The notes beneath the pieces were generated by a model, which searched no databases, was not told the DNA's origin, and saw only the letters and a list, made by a program, of their open reading frames with translations. Shown here piece by piece: positions 25,400 through 34,718 of a stretch of DNA of 43,324 nucleotides (within the stretch, counting starts at the first letter, position 1; each line of letters opens with the position of its first letter). Source of the DNA: DATARH01 sp035570495. GTDB taxonomy: Bacteria; Pseudomonadota; Alphaproteobacteria; ATCC43930; CGMCC-115725. The position numbers and the translations under genes were made by a program. The stretch is from assembly GCA_035570495.1 (NCBI GenBank), contig DATMLO010000154.1, forward strand, positions 1 to 43,324, read 5' to 3'.

Positions 25400-28348
25400 A
25401 TGCGCCCGCATATCTACACCATCGCCGCCGACCGGCCGTTTCTCGCGACCCTCGCCAAGGGGCTGGTGGCGCTGGCCGAGGGTGACCCGCTGCGCCTACC
25501 GCGGATGACTGTGCTGCTGCCGACGCGGCGCGCGGCGCGCAGCCTGCGCGAAGCCTTCCTGCGCCTGACCGGCGAGGGCGGCGACCCCGGCGCGCCGCTG
25601 CTATTGCCGCGCTTGCGGCCGATTGGTGACCTCGACGCCGACGAGTTCGAGTTTGCCGATGACGAGACGCTCGCGGTGCCGCCGGCGATCCCCGACTTGC
25701 GACGCCGTCTGCTGCTGACGCGGCTGGTGCTCGAATGGAGCGCGGGCGACGACAACCAGAACCTGCTGCCTGGCCAGGCGGCGGGGCTCGCCGCGGCGCT
25801 CGCCCGGCTGATCGATGCCGCCGCCAGCGAAGGCGCGAATTTCGCCGATCTCGCGAAGCTGGCGCCGCTCGATCTCGCCGAGCACTGGCAGATCGTGCTG
25901 CGCTTTCTCGACATCCTGCCTAGAAGCTGGCCCGCGATCCTCGCGGCGGAAGGCGCGCTCGACCCGGCCGAGCGGCGCAACCGGTTGCTCGCGCGCCAGG
26001 CCGAGGCGTGGCGCAAGACGCCGCCGCGCGATCCCGTCATCGCCGCCGGCCTTGTCGGCGGCATCCCCGCGATCGAGGAGCTGGTGGGCGTCGTCGCCGG
26101 GCTGGAACACGGGCTGGTGATCCTGCCGGGGCTCGACCGCACCGCTCCACCGGCGTTGCGCGAGGCCATCGCCGACGACCCGGCGCATCCGCAATATTTG
26201 CTGGCGCGGCTGCTCGACCGCCTGGAATTGACGCAAGACGATGTACGTGAGTGGCAGCCGGAAGCGGCAAGCGCACGCGGCACGCGGCTGCGTCTTGTGT
26301 CCGAGGCGCTAAGGCCGGCGAACCTGACTGATGCGTGGCGCGACCTGCGGCCAGAGTCGGTGGAGACGCTGGCCGGCCTCAGCCGTTACGATTGCGCGAG
26401 CCCGCAGCAGGAGGCGGTGACGATTGCGCTGCTGTTGCGCCGCAAGCTCGAAGAGCTAGGCGCGACCGCCGCACTCGTCACCCCGGACCGCGAGCTGGCG
26501 CGCCGCGTGGCCGCCGAATTGCGGCGCTGGAACATCGACATCGACGACTCCGCCGGCCTACCGCTGGCACGCACGCCGCCCGGCGCCTTCCTGCGTCTGG
26601 TGCTCGATATGACCGCCAGCGAGCTGGCGCCGGTGCCGCTCCTCGCGGCACTGAAGCACCCCTTGGCAGCGGGAGGGCTGGCGCCGGAGGAATTTCGCGA
26701 GTTGGCGCGGCGCCTCGAACGCCGGTTGCGCGGACCGCGCCCGGCGCCCGGTCTTGCGGGGCTGCGCGCGGCGCTCGAAGCCAAGGATCACGAGTTGCGG
26801 CGCTTTATCGACCGGATCGACGAATGCCTCAGCAACTTGCCCGCGCTGCTCGCCGCACGGGAGGCGAGCGTCGTCGAGCTGACGACCGCGCATATCGCGG
26901 CTGCCGAGCGTCTCGCCCAAACTAATCTCCCCGGCCGCGACGAGAGCGGCACCGCGCGACTGTGGCGCGACGGGGCGGGCGAGGTCGCCGCGAATTTCTG
27001 CCATGACCTGCTCGACGCGGCGCGCGATTTCCCGCCTTTGCCCGGACGCCACTACCCGGCGCTCTACGAGGCGCTTTCCGCCAGAGCGGTGGTGCGCCCG
27101 GCCTATGGCCGCCACCCGCGCCTCGCGATCTGGGGCCTCGTCGAGGCGCGGCTGCAACAAGCCGATCTGGTCGTACTCGGCGGACTCAACGAGGGCACCT
27201 GGCCTGGTCCGGTTCCGACGGACCCTTGGATGTCGCGCCAGATGCGCGCCGAGTTTCGCCTGCCGCTGCCCGAGCGCGCGATCGGCATGGCGGCGCATGA
27301 TTTCGTGCAAGCGCTCGGCGCGCCGGAAGTAGCACTGACCCGCGCCGCGCGGCACGAAGGCGCGCCGACCGTGCCGTCGCGCTGGCTGCTGCGGCTCGAC
27401 GCGGTGCTGCGCGCCGTGGGCCTCGAGAGCGCGCTCGGCCCCGACCCCGAAATCATCGCGGCAACCACGCTGAGCGATCAGCCGCGCGAGGCGCGGCCGC
27501 TGCCGCGTGCTGAGCCGAAGCCGCCTCTTGCGGCACGGCCACGGCAGCTGTCGGTCACCGAGATCGAGACCTGGCGGCGCGACCCCTATGCGATCTACGC
27601 CAAACACGTCCTCAAGCTGAGCGCACTGGACGAGCTCGACGCCGACCCCAACCGCGCCGATCTCGGCATCGCGATTCATAACGCGCTGGCGGAATTTGTG
27701 CAGCGCTACCCGCGCGAGCTGCCCACGCACGCCGAAGAGGAACTGCGCCAGATCGGCGAGTGGAAGTTCGGGCCGCTGCTGTCACGGCCGAGCGCCTGGG
27801 CGTTCTGGTGGCCGCGTTTTGAGCGCATCGCCGCGTGGTTTGTCGCCGAGGAGAGGTTGCGCCGCACGGAGCTAACCGAGAGCCGTAGCGAGGTCGAAGG
27901 CAAGCTCGTCATCAACGCGCGCGGCGGCCCGTTCACGATCGTCGCACGCGCCGATCGCATCGACCGGCTCGCCACGGGTGAGCTGGAGCTGATCGACTAC
28001 AAGACCGGCGCGACGCCTCGGAAACAGGACATCGCGGCGGCGATTGCGGTGCAGTTGCCGCTCGAAGGCGCGATCGCCGAAGCCGGCGGGTTTGCCGGCA
28101 TTTCCGCCGCGACGGTCACCGCGCTGGAGCACTGGAAGCTTGGCGGCGGCAACCCCGCCGGATCGCGCGATCCGGCGGGCGACGACCCCGGGGCGCTGAT
28201 CGCCCATGTCCTCGCGGCCGTCCGCGCGCAGATCGACCGCTACGACGATGCGGCGATGCCCTATCGGCCGGTGCCGGTCGCGAAATGGCGGCCGCGCTAT
28301 TCCGACTACGCGCATCTCGAGCGGCTGACCGAAAGCGAGGACGAGTGA
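25400..28348 (+). CDS. addB: Double-strand break repair protein AddB (alphaproteobacterial type)
   Basis: A 982-residue subunit of the AddAB helicase-nuclease, which resects double-strand breaks for RecA loading. The N-terminus has TVLLPTRRAARSLREAFL in place of a standard P-loop, as in alphaproteobacterial AddB. VVLGGLNEGTWPG follows in the middle. The C-terminal RecB-type nuclease domain has LELIDYKTG (Asp866, Lys868) and a downstream QLPLEGAIAEAGG. I see no iron-sulphur cysteine set like that of Bacillus AddB. ATG at 25400 is used; the reading frame is open 30 codons further upstream into murU. The stop overlaps the addA start (GTGA). Confidence 0.93.
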   Translation: MRPHIYTIAADRPFLATLAKGLVALAEGDPLRLPRMTVLLPTRRAARSLREAFLRLTGEGGDPGAPLLLPRLRPIGDLDADEFEFADDETLAVPPAIPDLRRRLLLTRLVLEWSAGDDNQNLLPGQAAGLAAALARLIDAAASEGANFADLAKLAPLDLAEHWQIVLRFLDILPRSWPAILAAEGALDPAERRNRLLARQAEAWRKTPPRDPVIAAGLVGGIPAIEELVGVVAGLEHGLVILPGLDRTAPPALREAIADDPAHPQYLLARLLDRLELTQDDVREWQPEAASARGTRLRLVSEALRPANLTDAWRDLRPESVETLAGLSRYDCASPQQEAVTIALLLRRKLEELGATAALVTPDRELARRVAAELRRWNIDIDDSAGLPLARTPPGAFLRLVLDMTASELAPVPLLAALKHPLAAGGLAPEEFRELARRLERRLRGPRPAPGLAGLRAALEAKDHELRRFIDRIDECLSNLPALLAAREASVVELTTAHIAAAERLAQTNLPGRDESGTARLWRDGAGEVAANFCHDLLDAARDFPPLPGRHYPALYEALSARAVVRPAYGRHPRLAIWGLVEARLQQADLVVLGGLNEGTWPGPVPTDPWMSRQMRAEFRLPLPERAIGMAAHDFVQALGAPEVALTRAARHEGAPTVPSRWLLRLDAVLRAVGLESALGPDPEIIAATTLSDQPREARPLPRAEPKPPLAARPRQLSVTEIETWRRDPYAIYAKHVLKLSALDELDADPNRADLGIAIHNALAEFVQRYPRELPTHAEEELRQIGEWKFGPLLSRPSAWAFWWPRFERIAAWFVAEERLRRTELTESRSEVEGKLVINARGGPFTIVARADRIDRLATGELELIDYKTGATPRKQDIAAAIAVQLPLEGAIAEAGGFAGISAATVTALEHWKLGGGNPAGSRDPAGDDPGALIAHVLAAVRAQIDRYDDAAMPYRPVPVAKWRPRYSDYAHLERLTESEDE

Positions 28349-31300
28349 TCGACGCGCATCGCGAAGCCGACCTCGCCCAGCGCCGGGCACTCGACCCGGG
28401 CGCATCGGTCTGGGTATCGGCGTCGGCCGGCACTGGCAAGACCAAGGTGCTGACCGAGCGGCTGCTGACCTTGATGCTCGGCGGCACCGAGCCGTCACGC
28501 ATCCTCTGCCTGACATTCACCCGCGCCGCCGCTGCCGAAATGGCAAACCGGGTCAATGAGCGGCTGGCGCGATGGACGACGATGCCCTCGGGCGAGCTGT
28601 CGCAGGAGCTGGTCGCGCTGACCGGCCGTCACCCCAACGAAGACGACATCAGTGCCGCGCGGCGCCTCTTCAGCCGGGTGCTCGACACGCCGGGCGGGGC
28701 GAAGATCGAGACGATCCACGCCTTCTGCCAATCGTTGCTGCGGCGCTTTCCGCTCGAAGCGAGCGTCCCGCCGGAGTTCACTGTCGTCGACGAGCGCAGC
28801 GCCAGCGAGGCGCTCAATGATGCGATTGCGCAAATCATCGCGGCGGCACGCGCCGGAACGCGGCCCGATCTCATGGAAGCGCTATCGGTCGTCGCCCGCT
28901 ATTCGGCCGACGAAAGCTTTGCCGCGCTGATGGTTGCGCTCGCCCGCGAGCGCGGCCGGCTTGCGGCAGCGCTGGCGGAGGGCGAGGAGATGCTCGTCGC
29001 TCGCCTTGCCGCGGCGACCGGCATCCCGCCGGGCGCAACCGCGGCAAGCATCGCCGCCGCGTTTTGCGCCGGCGGCGACCTTCCGGCGCTGCGCCAGGCC
29101 TGCGAGGCGCTCGACGCCGGCTCCCCGAAGACCGATCAACCGCGTAGCCAGATCATCGCACGCTGGTGTGAAGACGCGGCCGGGCGCGCCGCGATGGTCG
29201 ACGAATACCTCGATACATTTCTCACGCAGACGGATGCGATCCGTGAGACCTTGTTTACTAAGGCGGCCGCGAAAAAAGCCGGTATCGATCTCGGGACGAT
29301 CCTTTCGGTCGAGGCCGAACGCGCCAAGCGCTTTGTCGAGACGCAGAACAGCCTGGTGACGCTCGACGCGACGCGGGCACTGGTATGTCTCGGCAGTGCA
29401 GTGGTCGAGGCGTATGAAGCGCGCAAGCGGCTGCGCGCCGAGCTCGATTACGACGACCTTGTGCTGAAGGCGCTCGATCTGCTGGATCGCCCCGGTATCG
29501 CACCCTGGGTGCTGTTCAAGCTCGACGGCGGGCTCGACCATATCCTGATCGACGAGGCCCAGGACACCAACCCCGAGCAATGGGCCATTGTTTCGATCCT
29601 TGCCGAAGAATTCTTTGCCGGCGACGACCCGCTGGGCCGGATGCGGACGGTCTTCGCGGTCGGTGACGCCAAGCAATCGATCTACAGCTTTCAGCGCGCC
29701 GACCCGAAGGCCTTTGTCGAGATGCGGGAGCATTTCGCGGAACGGGTCAACGCGGTTCGCCGGGATGGATGGCGCACCGTGCCGCTCGAAGTGTCGTTTC
29801 GCGCCGCCGAACCGCTACTAAAAGCCGTCGATGCGATCTTCGGTATCGAAGAAGCGACAAACGGCGTCGCGCTCGACGGCGCCGCAATCCGCCATGTCGC
29901 CGCGCGGATCGGCCAGGCCGGCCTCGTCGAGCTGTGGCCGCCCGCGATGCCGCCGGCCGAGGAAAGCGACGACCCGAGCGCTGACGATATCGTCCGACGC
30001 ACCCCAAGCGCGCCGACGCGGCTCGCCCGCGCCATCGCCGCGACGATTGATGGCTGGCTCAAAACCGGTGAGATGCTGGCGTCCCACGACCGGAAGATGC
30101 GCGCCGGCGACATCATTGTGCTGGTGCGCCGCCGCAACGCCTTTGTCGAGGAGCTGCTGCGCGAGCTGAAGCGGCGCAAGGTCCCTGTCGCGGGCGCCGA
30201 CCGGCTGACCTTGATCGAGCAGCTGGCGGTCAAAGACCTGGTCGCGCTCGGCCAGTTTTTGCTGCTGCCGGAAGACGATCTGACCCTCGCCGCGGTGCTC
30301 AAGGGCCCGTTGTTCGGCGTTACGGAAGATCAGCTCTACGATCTCGCCTACGATCGCGGAAGCCGCTCGCTGTGGTCGCGGCTCCTAGCGCGCGCCGGCG
30401 GCGACGCAGAACTCACGTATGCGGCGGGGACGTTGAAGGGCCTTCTGGCGCGGGCCGATTTCGTGCCGCCTTACGAGCTCTATGCCGGGATTCTGGGCGC
30501 CGAAGACGGACGACGCGCGATGCTGGAACGCCTCGGCCCAGAGGCCGAAGACCCCATCGAAGAATTCCTCGCCCTCACCCTCACCTATGAGCGCGAGCAC
30601 GTGCCGTCGCTGCAGGGTTTCCTGCACTGGCTTGTCGCGGGCGACATCGAGGTGAAGCGGGATTTCGCCGGGCAGCAGCGCGACGAAGTGCGGATCATGA
30701 CCGTGCACGGCGCGAAAGGCCTCGAAGCGCCGGTCGTCTTCGTCCCCGATACGATGCAGCTGCCGGTGCAGCGCGCTGGCCTTCTGTGGACCGAGCGCGA
30801 CGTGCTGCCACTCTGGCGGCCGCACGCCGATTTCTCGACTGAGCATCACACGGCGGCGCGCCTCGCGCTGCGCCGGCGGGACCTGCAGGAATACCGCCGG
30901 CTGCTTTACGTCGCGCTGACCCGCGCCGAGGACCGGCTCTATATCTGCGGCTGGCAGACGCGCAACGAGGGCAAGGAAGCGGCGACCTGGCACACGCTGT
31001 GCGCCGCCGGGCTGAGGGACATCGCCGAGCCGTTCGATTTCGACGCGGCGCCGCTGATCGGCGAGACCGATGGCTGGGGCGGCATCGGACTGCGTCTCAG
31101 CGCGCCGCAGACCGCGGCGCCAAAACGCGATGCGCTGGAAGCCGCGGCGCCGGTTCTCGCGGCGGTCCCGGACTGGCTCTCCCGCCCCGCGCCCGAGGAG
31201 CCCGACCCGCCGCGCCCCCTGCTGCCGTCGCAGCCCAGCGGCGCCGAGCCGGCCACCCTGTCGCCGCTCGCCGATGGCGGGCGCGACCGCTTCAAGCGCG

Positions 31301-31779
31301 GGCTGCTGGTGCACCGCCTCCTGCAGACGCTGCCGGAATTGCTGCCCGCCGAGCGCGCCGCCGCTGCCCGGCGCTTCCTGGCGCTGCCGGTTCACGCCCT
31401 CGCCACGGACGAGCAGGAGGACATCTGCCGCGAGACCATGGCTGTGCTCGAAAACCCCGAATTCGCGCCGCTATGGAGCGCGGCGGCGCAGGCCGAGGTG
31501 CCGGTCGTCGGCCTCATTGGCGGACGCGCCCTTTCCGGCCAGATCGATCGCATTGTCGTCACCGACGAGCGCGTGCTGATTGTCGACTACAAGACGATTC
31601 GCCCGCCGCCACGGAGCGAGGACGAGGTCGCACCGGTCTATCTACAGCAGCTCGCGAGCTATCGCGCGGCGCTCGAACGCATCTATCCGGGCCGCCCCGT
31701 CGCCTGCGCCATATTGTGGACGGAGGCTCCGCGCCTGATGCCGATCAGCGACGCGCTGCTCGAACGGCACCTGCCTTGA
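28345..31779 (+). CDS. addA: Double-strand break repair helicase AddA
   Basis: A 1144-residue UvrD/RecB-family helicase-nuclease. Walker A is ASAGTGKTK (26-34), motif Ia FTRAAAAEMANRV, motif II DEAQDT (403-408), motif III GDAKQSIYSFQRAD, motif V TVHGAKGLEAPVVF and motif VI YVALTRAEDRLYI. The C-terminal nuclease carries VLIVDYKT (Asp1081, Lys1083) and a following YLQQLASYR. With AddB it processes broken DNA ends. GTG at 28345 overlaps the addB stop by four bases. The TGA stop lies within a candidate promoter for trxA. Confidence 0.95.
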   Translation: MIDAHREADLAQRRALDPGASVWVSASAGTGKTKVLTERLLTLMLGGTEPSRILCLTFTRAAAAEMANRVNERLARWTTMPSGELSQELVALTGRHPNEDDISAARRLFSRVLDTPGGAKIETIHAFCQSLLRRFPLEASVPPEFTVVDERSASEALNDAIAQIIAAARAGTRPDLMEALSVVARYSADESFAALMVALARERGRLAAALAEGEEMLVARLAAATGIPPGATAASIAAAFCAGGDLPALRQACEALDAGSPKTDQPRSQIIARWCEDAAGRAAMVDEYLDTFLTQTDAIRETLFTKAAAKKAGIDLGTILSVEAERAKRFVETQNSLVTLDATRALVCLGSAVVEAYEARKRLRAELDYDDLVLKALDLLDRPGIAPWVLFKLDGGLDHILIDEAQDTNPEQWAIVSILAEEFFAGDDPLGRMRTVFAVGDAKQSIYSFQRADPKAFVEMREHFAERVNAVRRDGWRTVPLEVSFRAAEPLLKAVDAIFGIEEATNGVALDGAAIRHVAARIGQAGLVELWPPAMPPAEESDDPSADDIVRRTPSAPTRLARAIAATIDGWLKTGEMLASHDRKMRAGDIIVLVRRRNAFVEELLRELKRRKVPVAGADRLTLIEQLAVKDLVALGQFLLLPEDDLTLAAVLKGPLFGVTEDQLYDLAYDRGSRSLWSRLLARAGGDAELTYAAGTLKGLLARADFVPPYELYAGILGAEDGRRAMLERLGPEAEDPIEEFLALTLTYEREHVPSLQGFLHWLVAGDIEVKRDFAGQQRDEVRIMTVHGAKGLEAPVVFVPDTMQLPVQRAGLLWTERDVLPLWRPHADFSTEHHTAARLALRRRDLQEYRRLLYVALTRAEDRLYICGWQTRNEGKEAATWHTLCAAGLRDIAEPFDFDAAPLIGETDGWGGIGLRLSAPQTAAPKRDALEAAAPVLAAVPDWLSRPAPEEPDPPRPLLPSQPSGAEPATLSPLADGGRDRFKRGLLVHRLLQTLPELLPAERAAAARRFLALPVHALATDEQEDICRETMAVLENPEFAPLWSAAAQAEVPVVGLIGGRALSGQIDRIVVTDERVLIVDYKTIRPPPRSEDEVAPVYLQQLASYRAALERIYPGRPVACAILWTEAPRLMPISDALLERHLP

Positions 31780-31803
31780 CGTTGCTTTTGCGGCTCCCTT
31801 AAT
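31775..31803 (+). promoter_or_regulatory. Candidate trxA promoter overlapping the addA stop codon
   Basis: CTTGAC (31775-31780), a perfect match to the alphaproteobacterial -35 box, is followed after 17 bases by CTTAAT (31798-31803). The -35 box contains the TGA stop of addA. Position, 33 bases before the trxA start, fits a trxA promoter. Confidence 0.5.
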
Positions 31804-31835
31804 TTCTAGGACAGATCACAAAAGGATTTCATTCG

Positions 31836-32156
31836 ATGAAGCCGACAGCGGTCAGCGATGGCACCTTTGACAGCCTGGTGCTCGGCGCCAAGGAACCCGT
31901 CCTCGTCGATTTCTGGGCGGAGTGGTGCGGCCCCTGCAAAATGGTGGCGCCGTTTCTCGACGAGCTCGCCGAGGACATGAACGGGCGGCTCACCGTCGCC
32001 AAGGTCAATATCGACGAGAACCCGCAGACCCCGCGCAAGTACGGGGTGCGCGGCATTCCGACGATGATCCTGTTCAAGGATGGCCAAGTCGCCGCCACCA
32101 AGATCGGCGCGCTGCCCAAGAGCAAACTCAAGGAGTGGGTCGAGTCGGTAATCTAG
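31836..32156 (+). CDS. trxA: Thioredoxin
   Basis: A 106-residue thioredoxin with the active site WCGPCK (30-35; Cys31, Cys34), the buried Asp25 in VDFWAEWC, and the cis-proline in GIPTMILF. It is a cytosolic disulphide reductant for ribonucleotide reductase, peroxiredoxins and others. The start is preceded by AAAGGA about nine bases upstream. It follows addA by 56 bases and probably has its own promoter; a strong hairpin terminator follows. Confidence 0.97.
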   Translation: MKPTAVSDGTFDSLVLGAKEPVLVDFWAEWCGPCKMVAPFLDELAEDMNGRLTVAKVNIDENPQTPRKYGVRGIPTMILFKDGQVAATKIGALPKSKLKEWVESVI

Positions 32157-32177
32157 GGCGCACGCGCCGCCGCAAAG

Positions 32178-32207
32178 AAAATGGCCGGTTCGCACCGGCC
32201 ATTTTTT
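32178..32207. terminator. Intrinsic terminator after trxA, likely bidirectional
   Basis: A 12-base-pair stem, AAAATGGCCGGT with ACCGGCCATTTT, closes a TCGC loop and runs into a T-tract (ATTTTTT) on the plus strand. The minus strand reads TTTTC after the stem, so it can also serve the convergent small gene. Confidence 0.9.
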
Positions 32208-32212
32208 CCCAC

Positions 32213-32497
32213 TTAGTGCGGCAGGATCACGCCCCCGCCGGGTGTGGTCGGCGGACGGAGGATCGGCATCTTGGCGCCGGTCTGCGGCGGGTCGATCGAC
32301 ATACCCGGATCGATGCTCGACGGCGGCTCGATGACGTCGCGCTGCGTGTCCATCGCGCCGATATTAGGCGCGGGACCAACCAGCGCCGCCTCGCGGACCG
32401 CCGCCGGTGGCCGCTGAGTCTGCGCGGCCTGCACGCTGACGGAGATGGCAACTGCCCCGGACAGGGCGAGAGCAAGCAGAATCGTGGTGTGTTTCAT
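32213..32497 (-). CDS. Small secreted proline-rich protein of unknown function
   Basis: A 94-residue protein. It begins MKHTTILLALALSGAVA, a clear Sec signal peptide, with a likely cleavage after VQA near residue 24. The mature part of about 70 residues is rich in Pro, Gly, Asp and Ile and ends PPTTPGGGVILPH. No cysteine, so it is not a lipoprotein or disulphide protein. I do not recognise a family. It lies just downstream of folC (30 bases) on the same strand. An in-frame TTG three codons upstream is an alternative start. The reading could be spurious, but the signal peptide argues against that. Confidence 0.6.
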   Translation of the reverse strand: MKHTTILLALALSGAVAISVSVQAAQTQRPPAAVREAALVGPAPNIGAMDTQRDVIEPPSSIDPGMSIDPPQTGAKMPILRPPTTPGGGVILPH

Positions 32498-32527
32498 ACC
32501 CGGCAAACATCGCGGGCCGGGATTGGT

Positions 32528-33835
32528 TCACCCGTTTTCGCGCAAGACGACGCCGGCAAAATGCAGCGAGCCGCAGATCAAGACTCGCCCACTCGCGGCC
32601 TGGGCGGCGATGGCGCTCAGCGCGTCTTCGATCGACGCCGCTTCATGCGCAACGATCCCGACTGAACGCGCCGCTTCGGCGATCGCCGAAGCGGGCAGCG
32701 GGTTTTCCTCTCCGGGGATCGTCACCGCCTGAAAGCTGTGCGCAAAGGGCGCAAGCGAAGCCAGAAAGCCGGCTGCGTCCTTGGTGTTGAGCATGCCGAC
32801 GACGAGATGCAGCGGCCGGCGGCGCCACCCCGCCACCGCCGCGGCCAGCACCTCGCCCGCCGCCGGGTTGTGGCCGCCATCGAGCCATAGCTCCCAGCCC
32901 GGCATCATGTCGACGAGCGGGCCGCGCACGAGGCGCTGCAGCCGCGCCGGCCACTCGATGCGGCGCAGCCCTTTGGCCAAAGCGGTCGGGGGGACAACAG
33001 CATTGGGCAGACATTCGAGGCAGGCTATCGCGGTGCCGGCATTGGCGATCTGATGCGCGCCGGGCAGGGACGGCAGTGGCAGATCGAGCCGCCAGCGTTG
33101 CCCTTCGTAGCGCATGCCGTCGCCCGCCGGTTCGCAACGCCACTCGCGGCGCCAGCGAAACAGCGGCGCGCCGACAGTGGCGGCGCGCGCCTCGATCACC
33201 GCTTCGCCGTCGTCGGTTTGCGGCGCGATCACCGCCGGCGCGCCAGGCTTGAGGATGCCGGCTTTCTCGCCGGCGATCGCCGCGACGGTCGGCCCCAGAA
33301 ATGCCTGATGATCGAGCGATACCGGGGTGATTGCGGTCACCGCCGGATGCGGGACGACATTGGTCGTGTCGAGTCGGCCGCCGAGCCCGACCTCAAGCAG
33401 AGTGAAATCCGCCGGCACCTGTGAAAACGCCATAAAAGCGGCGGCCGTCAGCACCTCGAAAAAGGTGATCTCGCCACCGGCGTTGGCGCGCTCGCAATCG
33501 CCGAGCAGCGAGGCGAGAAATGCGTCGTCGATCAGCTTTCCGGCCAGCCTTATGCGCTCGTTGAAGTGCACCAGATGCGGCGAGGTGTAGGCGTGCACCC
33601 GATAGCCGGCGGCCTCGAGGCAGGCGCGCAAGGTGGCGACCGTCGAGCCCTTACCATTGGTGCCGGCGACGTGGATCACCGGCGGCAGACGGTCCTGCGG
33701 CCGGCCGAGTTCCGTCAGCAGCCGTTCGATACGATCGAGCGACAGCGTGCTGCTGTTGACGGTGTCGATGCGCTTTGGATGCAACCCGCCCAGCCGGGCG
33801 AGAACACTATCGAGGGCAGAGGCGGTTTCGCTCAC
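32528..33835 (-). CDS. folC: Bifunctional folylpolyglutamate synthase/dihydrofolate synthase
   Basis: A 435-residue Mur-ligase-fold enzyme. ATP loop HVAGTNGKGSTVA (55-67), the TSPHLVHFNERIRL segment, EVGLGGRLDTTNVV and the C-terminal LDGGHNP are all present. It adds glutamate to dihydropteroate and to folates. GTG at 33835 overlaps the accD stop (GTGA). In this lineage the accD-folC order is conserved and usually cotranscribed with the trp genes upstream. Confidence 0.94.
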   Translation of the reverse strand: MSETASALDSVLARLGGLHPKRIDTVNSSTLSLDRIERLLTELGRPQDRLPPVIHVAGTNGKGSTVATLRACLEAAGYRVHAYTSPHLVHFNERIRLAGKLIDDAFLASLLGDCERANAGGEITFFEVLTAAAFMAFSQVPADFTLLEVGLGGRLDTTNVVPHPAVTAITPVSLDHQAFLGPTVAAIAGEKAGILKPGAPAVIAPQTDDGEAVIEARAATVGAPLFRWRREWRCEPAGDGMRYEGQRWRLDLPLPSLPGAHQIANAGTAIACLECLPNAVVPPTALAKGLRRIEWPARLQRLVRGPLVDMMPGWELWLDGGHNPAAGEVLAAAVAGWRRRPLHLVVGMLNTKDAAGFLASLAPFAHSFQAVTIPGEENPLPASAIAEAARSVGIVAHEAASIEDALSAIAAQAASGRVLICGSLHFAGVVLRENG

Positions 33836-34716
33836 GCCGATCCCGCCGGCGCCGGCAGCTGCACCGGTTCACGCAGCAGCTTGAGGATGCGCGCCAGTGT
33901 AGCCGCCAGCTCGCCGCGCTTCACGACCATATCGACCATGCCGTGCTCAAAGAGATATTCAGCGCGCTGAAAGCCCTCGGGCAGCTTCTCGCGGATCGTT
34001 TCCTCGATGACGCGCGCCCCGGCAAAGCCGACGATCGCCCCGGGCTCGACGATCGCGATGTCACCGATCGCCGCGAACGACGCCGCGACTCCGCCCGTCG
34101 TCGGGTCGGTCAGCACGACGATGTAGGGCAGCCCCGCCTCCTTGACGAGGTCGGCGGCGATGATGCTGCGCGGCATCTGCATCAGGGACAGGATGCCCTC
34201 CTGCATCCGCGCGCCGCCCGAGGACGGGACGACGACCAGCGCCGCATGGCGCTCGGCCGCGAGCCGCGACGCGGCGACCAGCCCCTCGCCGACCGCGACA
34301 CCCATCGAGCCGCCCATAAAGGCAAAGTCGAAGGCGGCAATGACCGTAGCGACGCCGCCGATGCGGCCTTGCGCGACAGCAATCGCCTCGCTGCTCGGCC
34401 CCAGCGCCGTATGGCCTTCGCGCAACCGTTCGGTGTAGCGCTTACGGTCGCGAAACTTGAGCGGGTCGATCGGTACGCGCGGCAGCTCGATTTTCTCGAA
34501 AGCCTCGTTGTCGAACAGCATCTTGAAGCGTTCGGCGCTGCCGATGCGGAAATGATGGCCGCAATGCCGGCACACCATCAGATCGGCGACGAGATCGCGC
34601 AGAAACAGCGTCTGCTCACAGCCGGGACACTGTTTCCACAGATTGTCCGGCACCTCCTTGCGGCCCACGGCGGCGCGGATTTTCGGCAGGACGAAATTGG
34701 TGAGCCAGTTCGGCAT
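33832..34716 (-). CDS. accD: Acetyl-CoA carboxylase carboxyltransferase beta subunit
   Basis: A 294-residue AccD. The zinc ribbon is Cys30, Cys33, Cys49 and Cys52 (CPGC ... CRHC). The crotonase-fold body includes FMGGSMGVAVGEGL, SSGGARMQEG and LTDPTTGGVAAS. With AccA it moves carboxyl from biotin-AccB to acetyl-CoA, the committed step of fatty-acid synthesis. It starts at ATG 34716, two bases after the VOC protein stop, and overlaps folC at its end. Confidence 0.96.
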   Translation of the reverse strand: MPNWLTNFVLPKIRAAVGRKEVPDNLWKQCPGCEQTLFLRDLVADLMVCRHCGHHFRIGSAERFKMLFDNEAFEKIELPRVPIDPLKFRDRKRYTERLREGHTALGPSSEAIAVAQGRIGGVATVIAAFDFAFMGGSMGVAVGEGLVAASRLAAERHAALVVVPSSGGARMQEGILSLMQMPRSIIAADLVKEAGLPYIVVLTDPTTGGVAASFAAIGDIAIVEPGAIVGFAGARVIEETIREKLPEGFQRAEYLFEHGMVDMVVKRGELAATLARILKLLREPVQLPAPAGSA

Positions 34717-34718
34717 CG

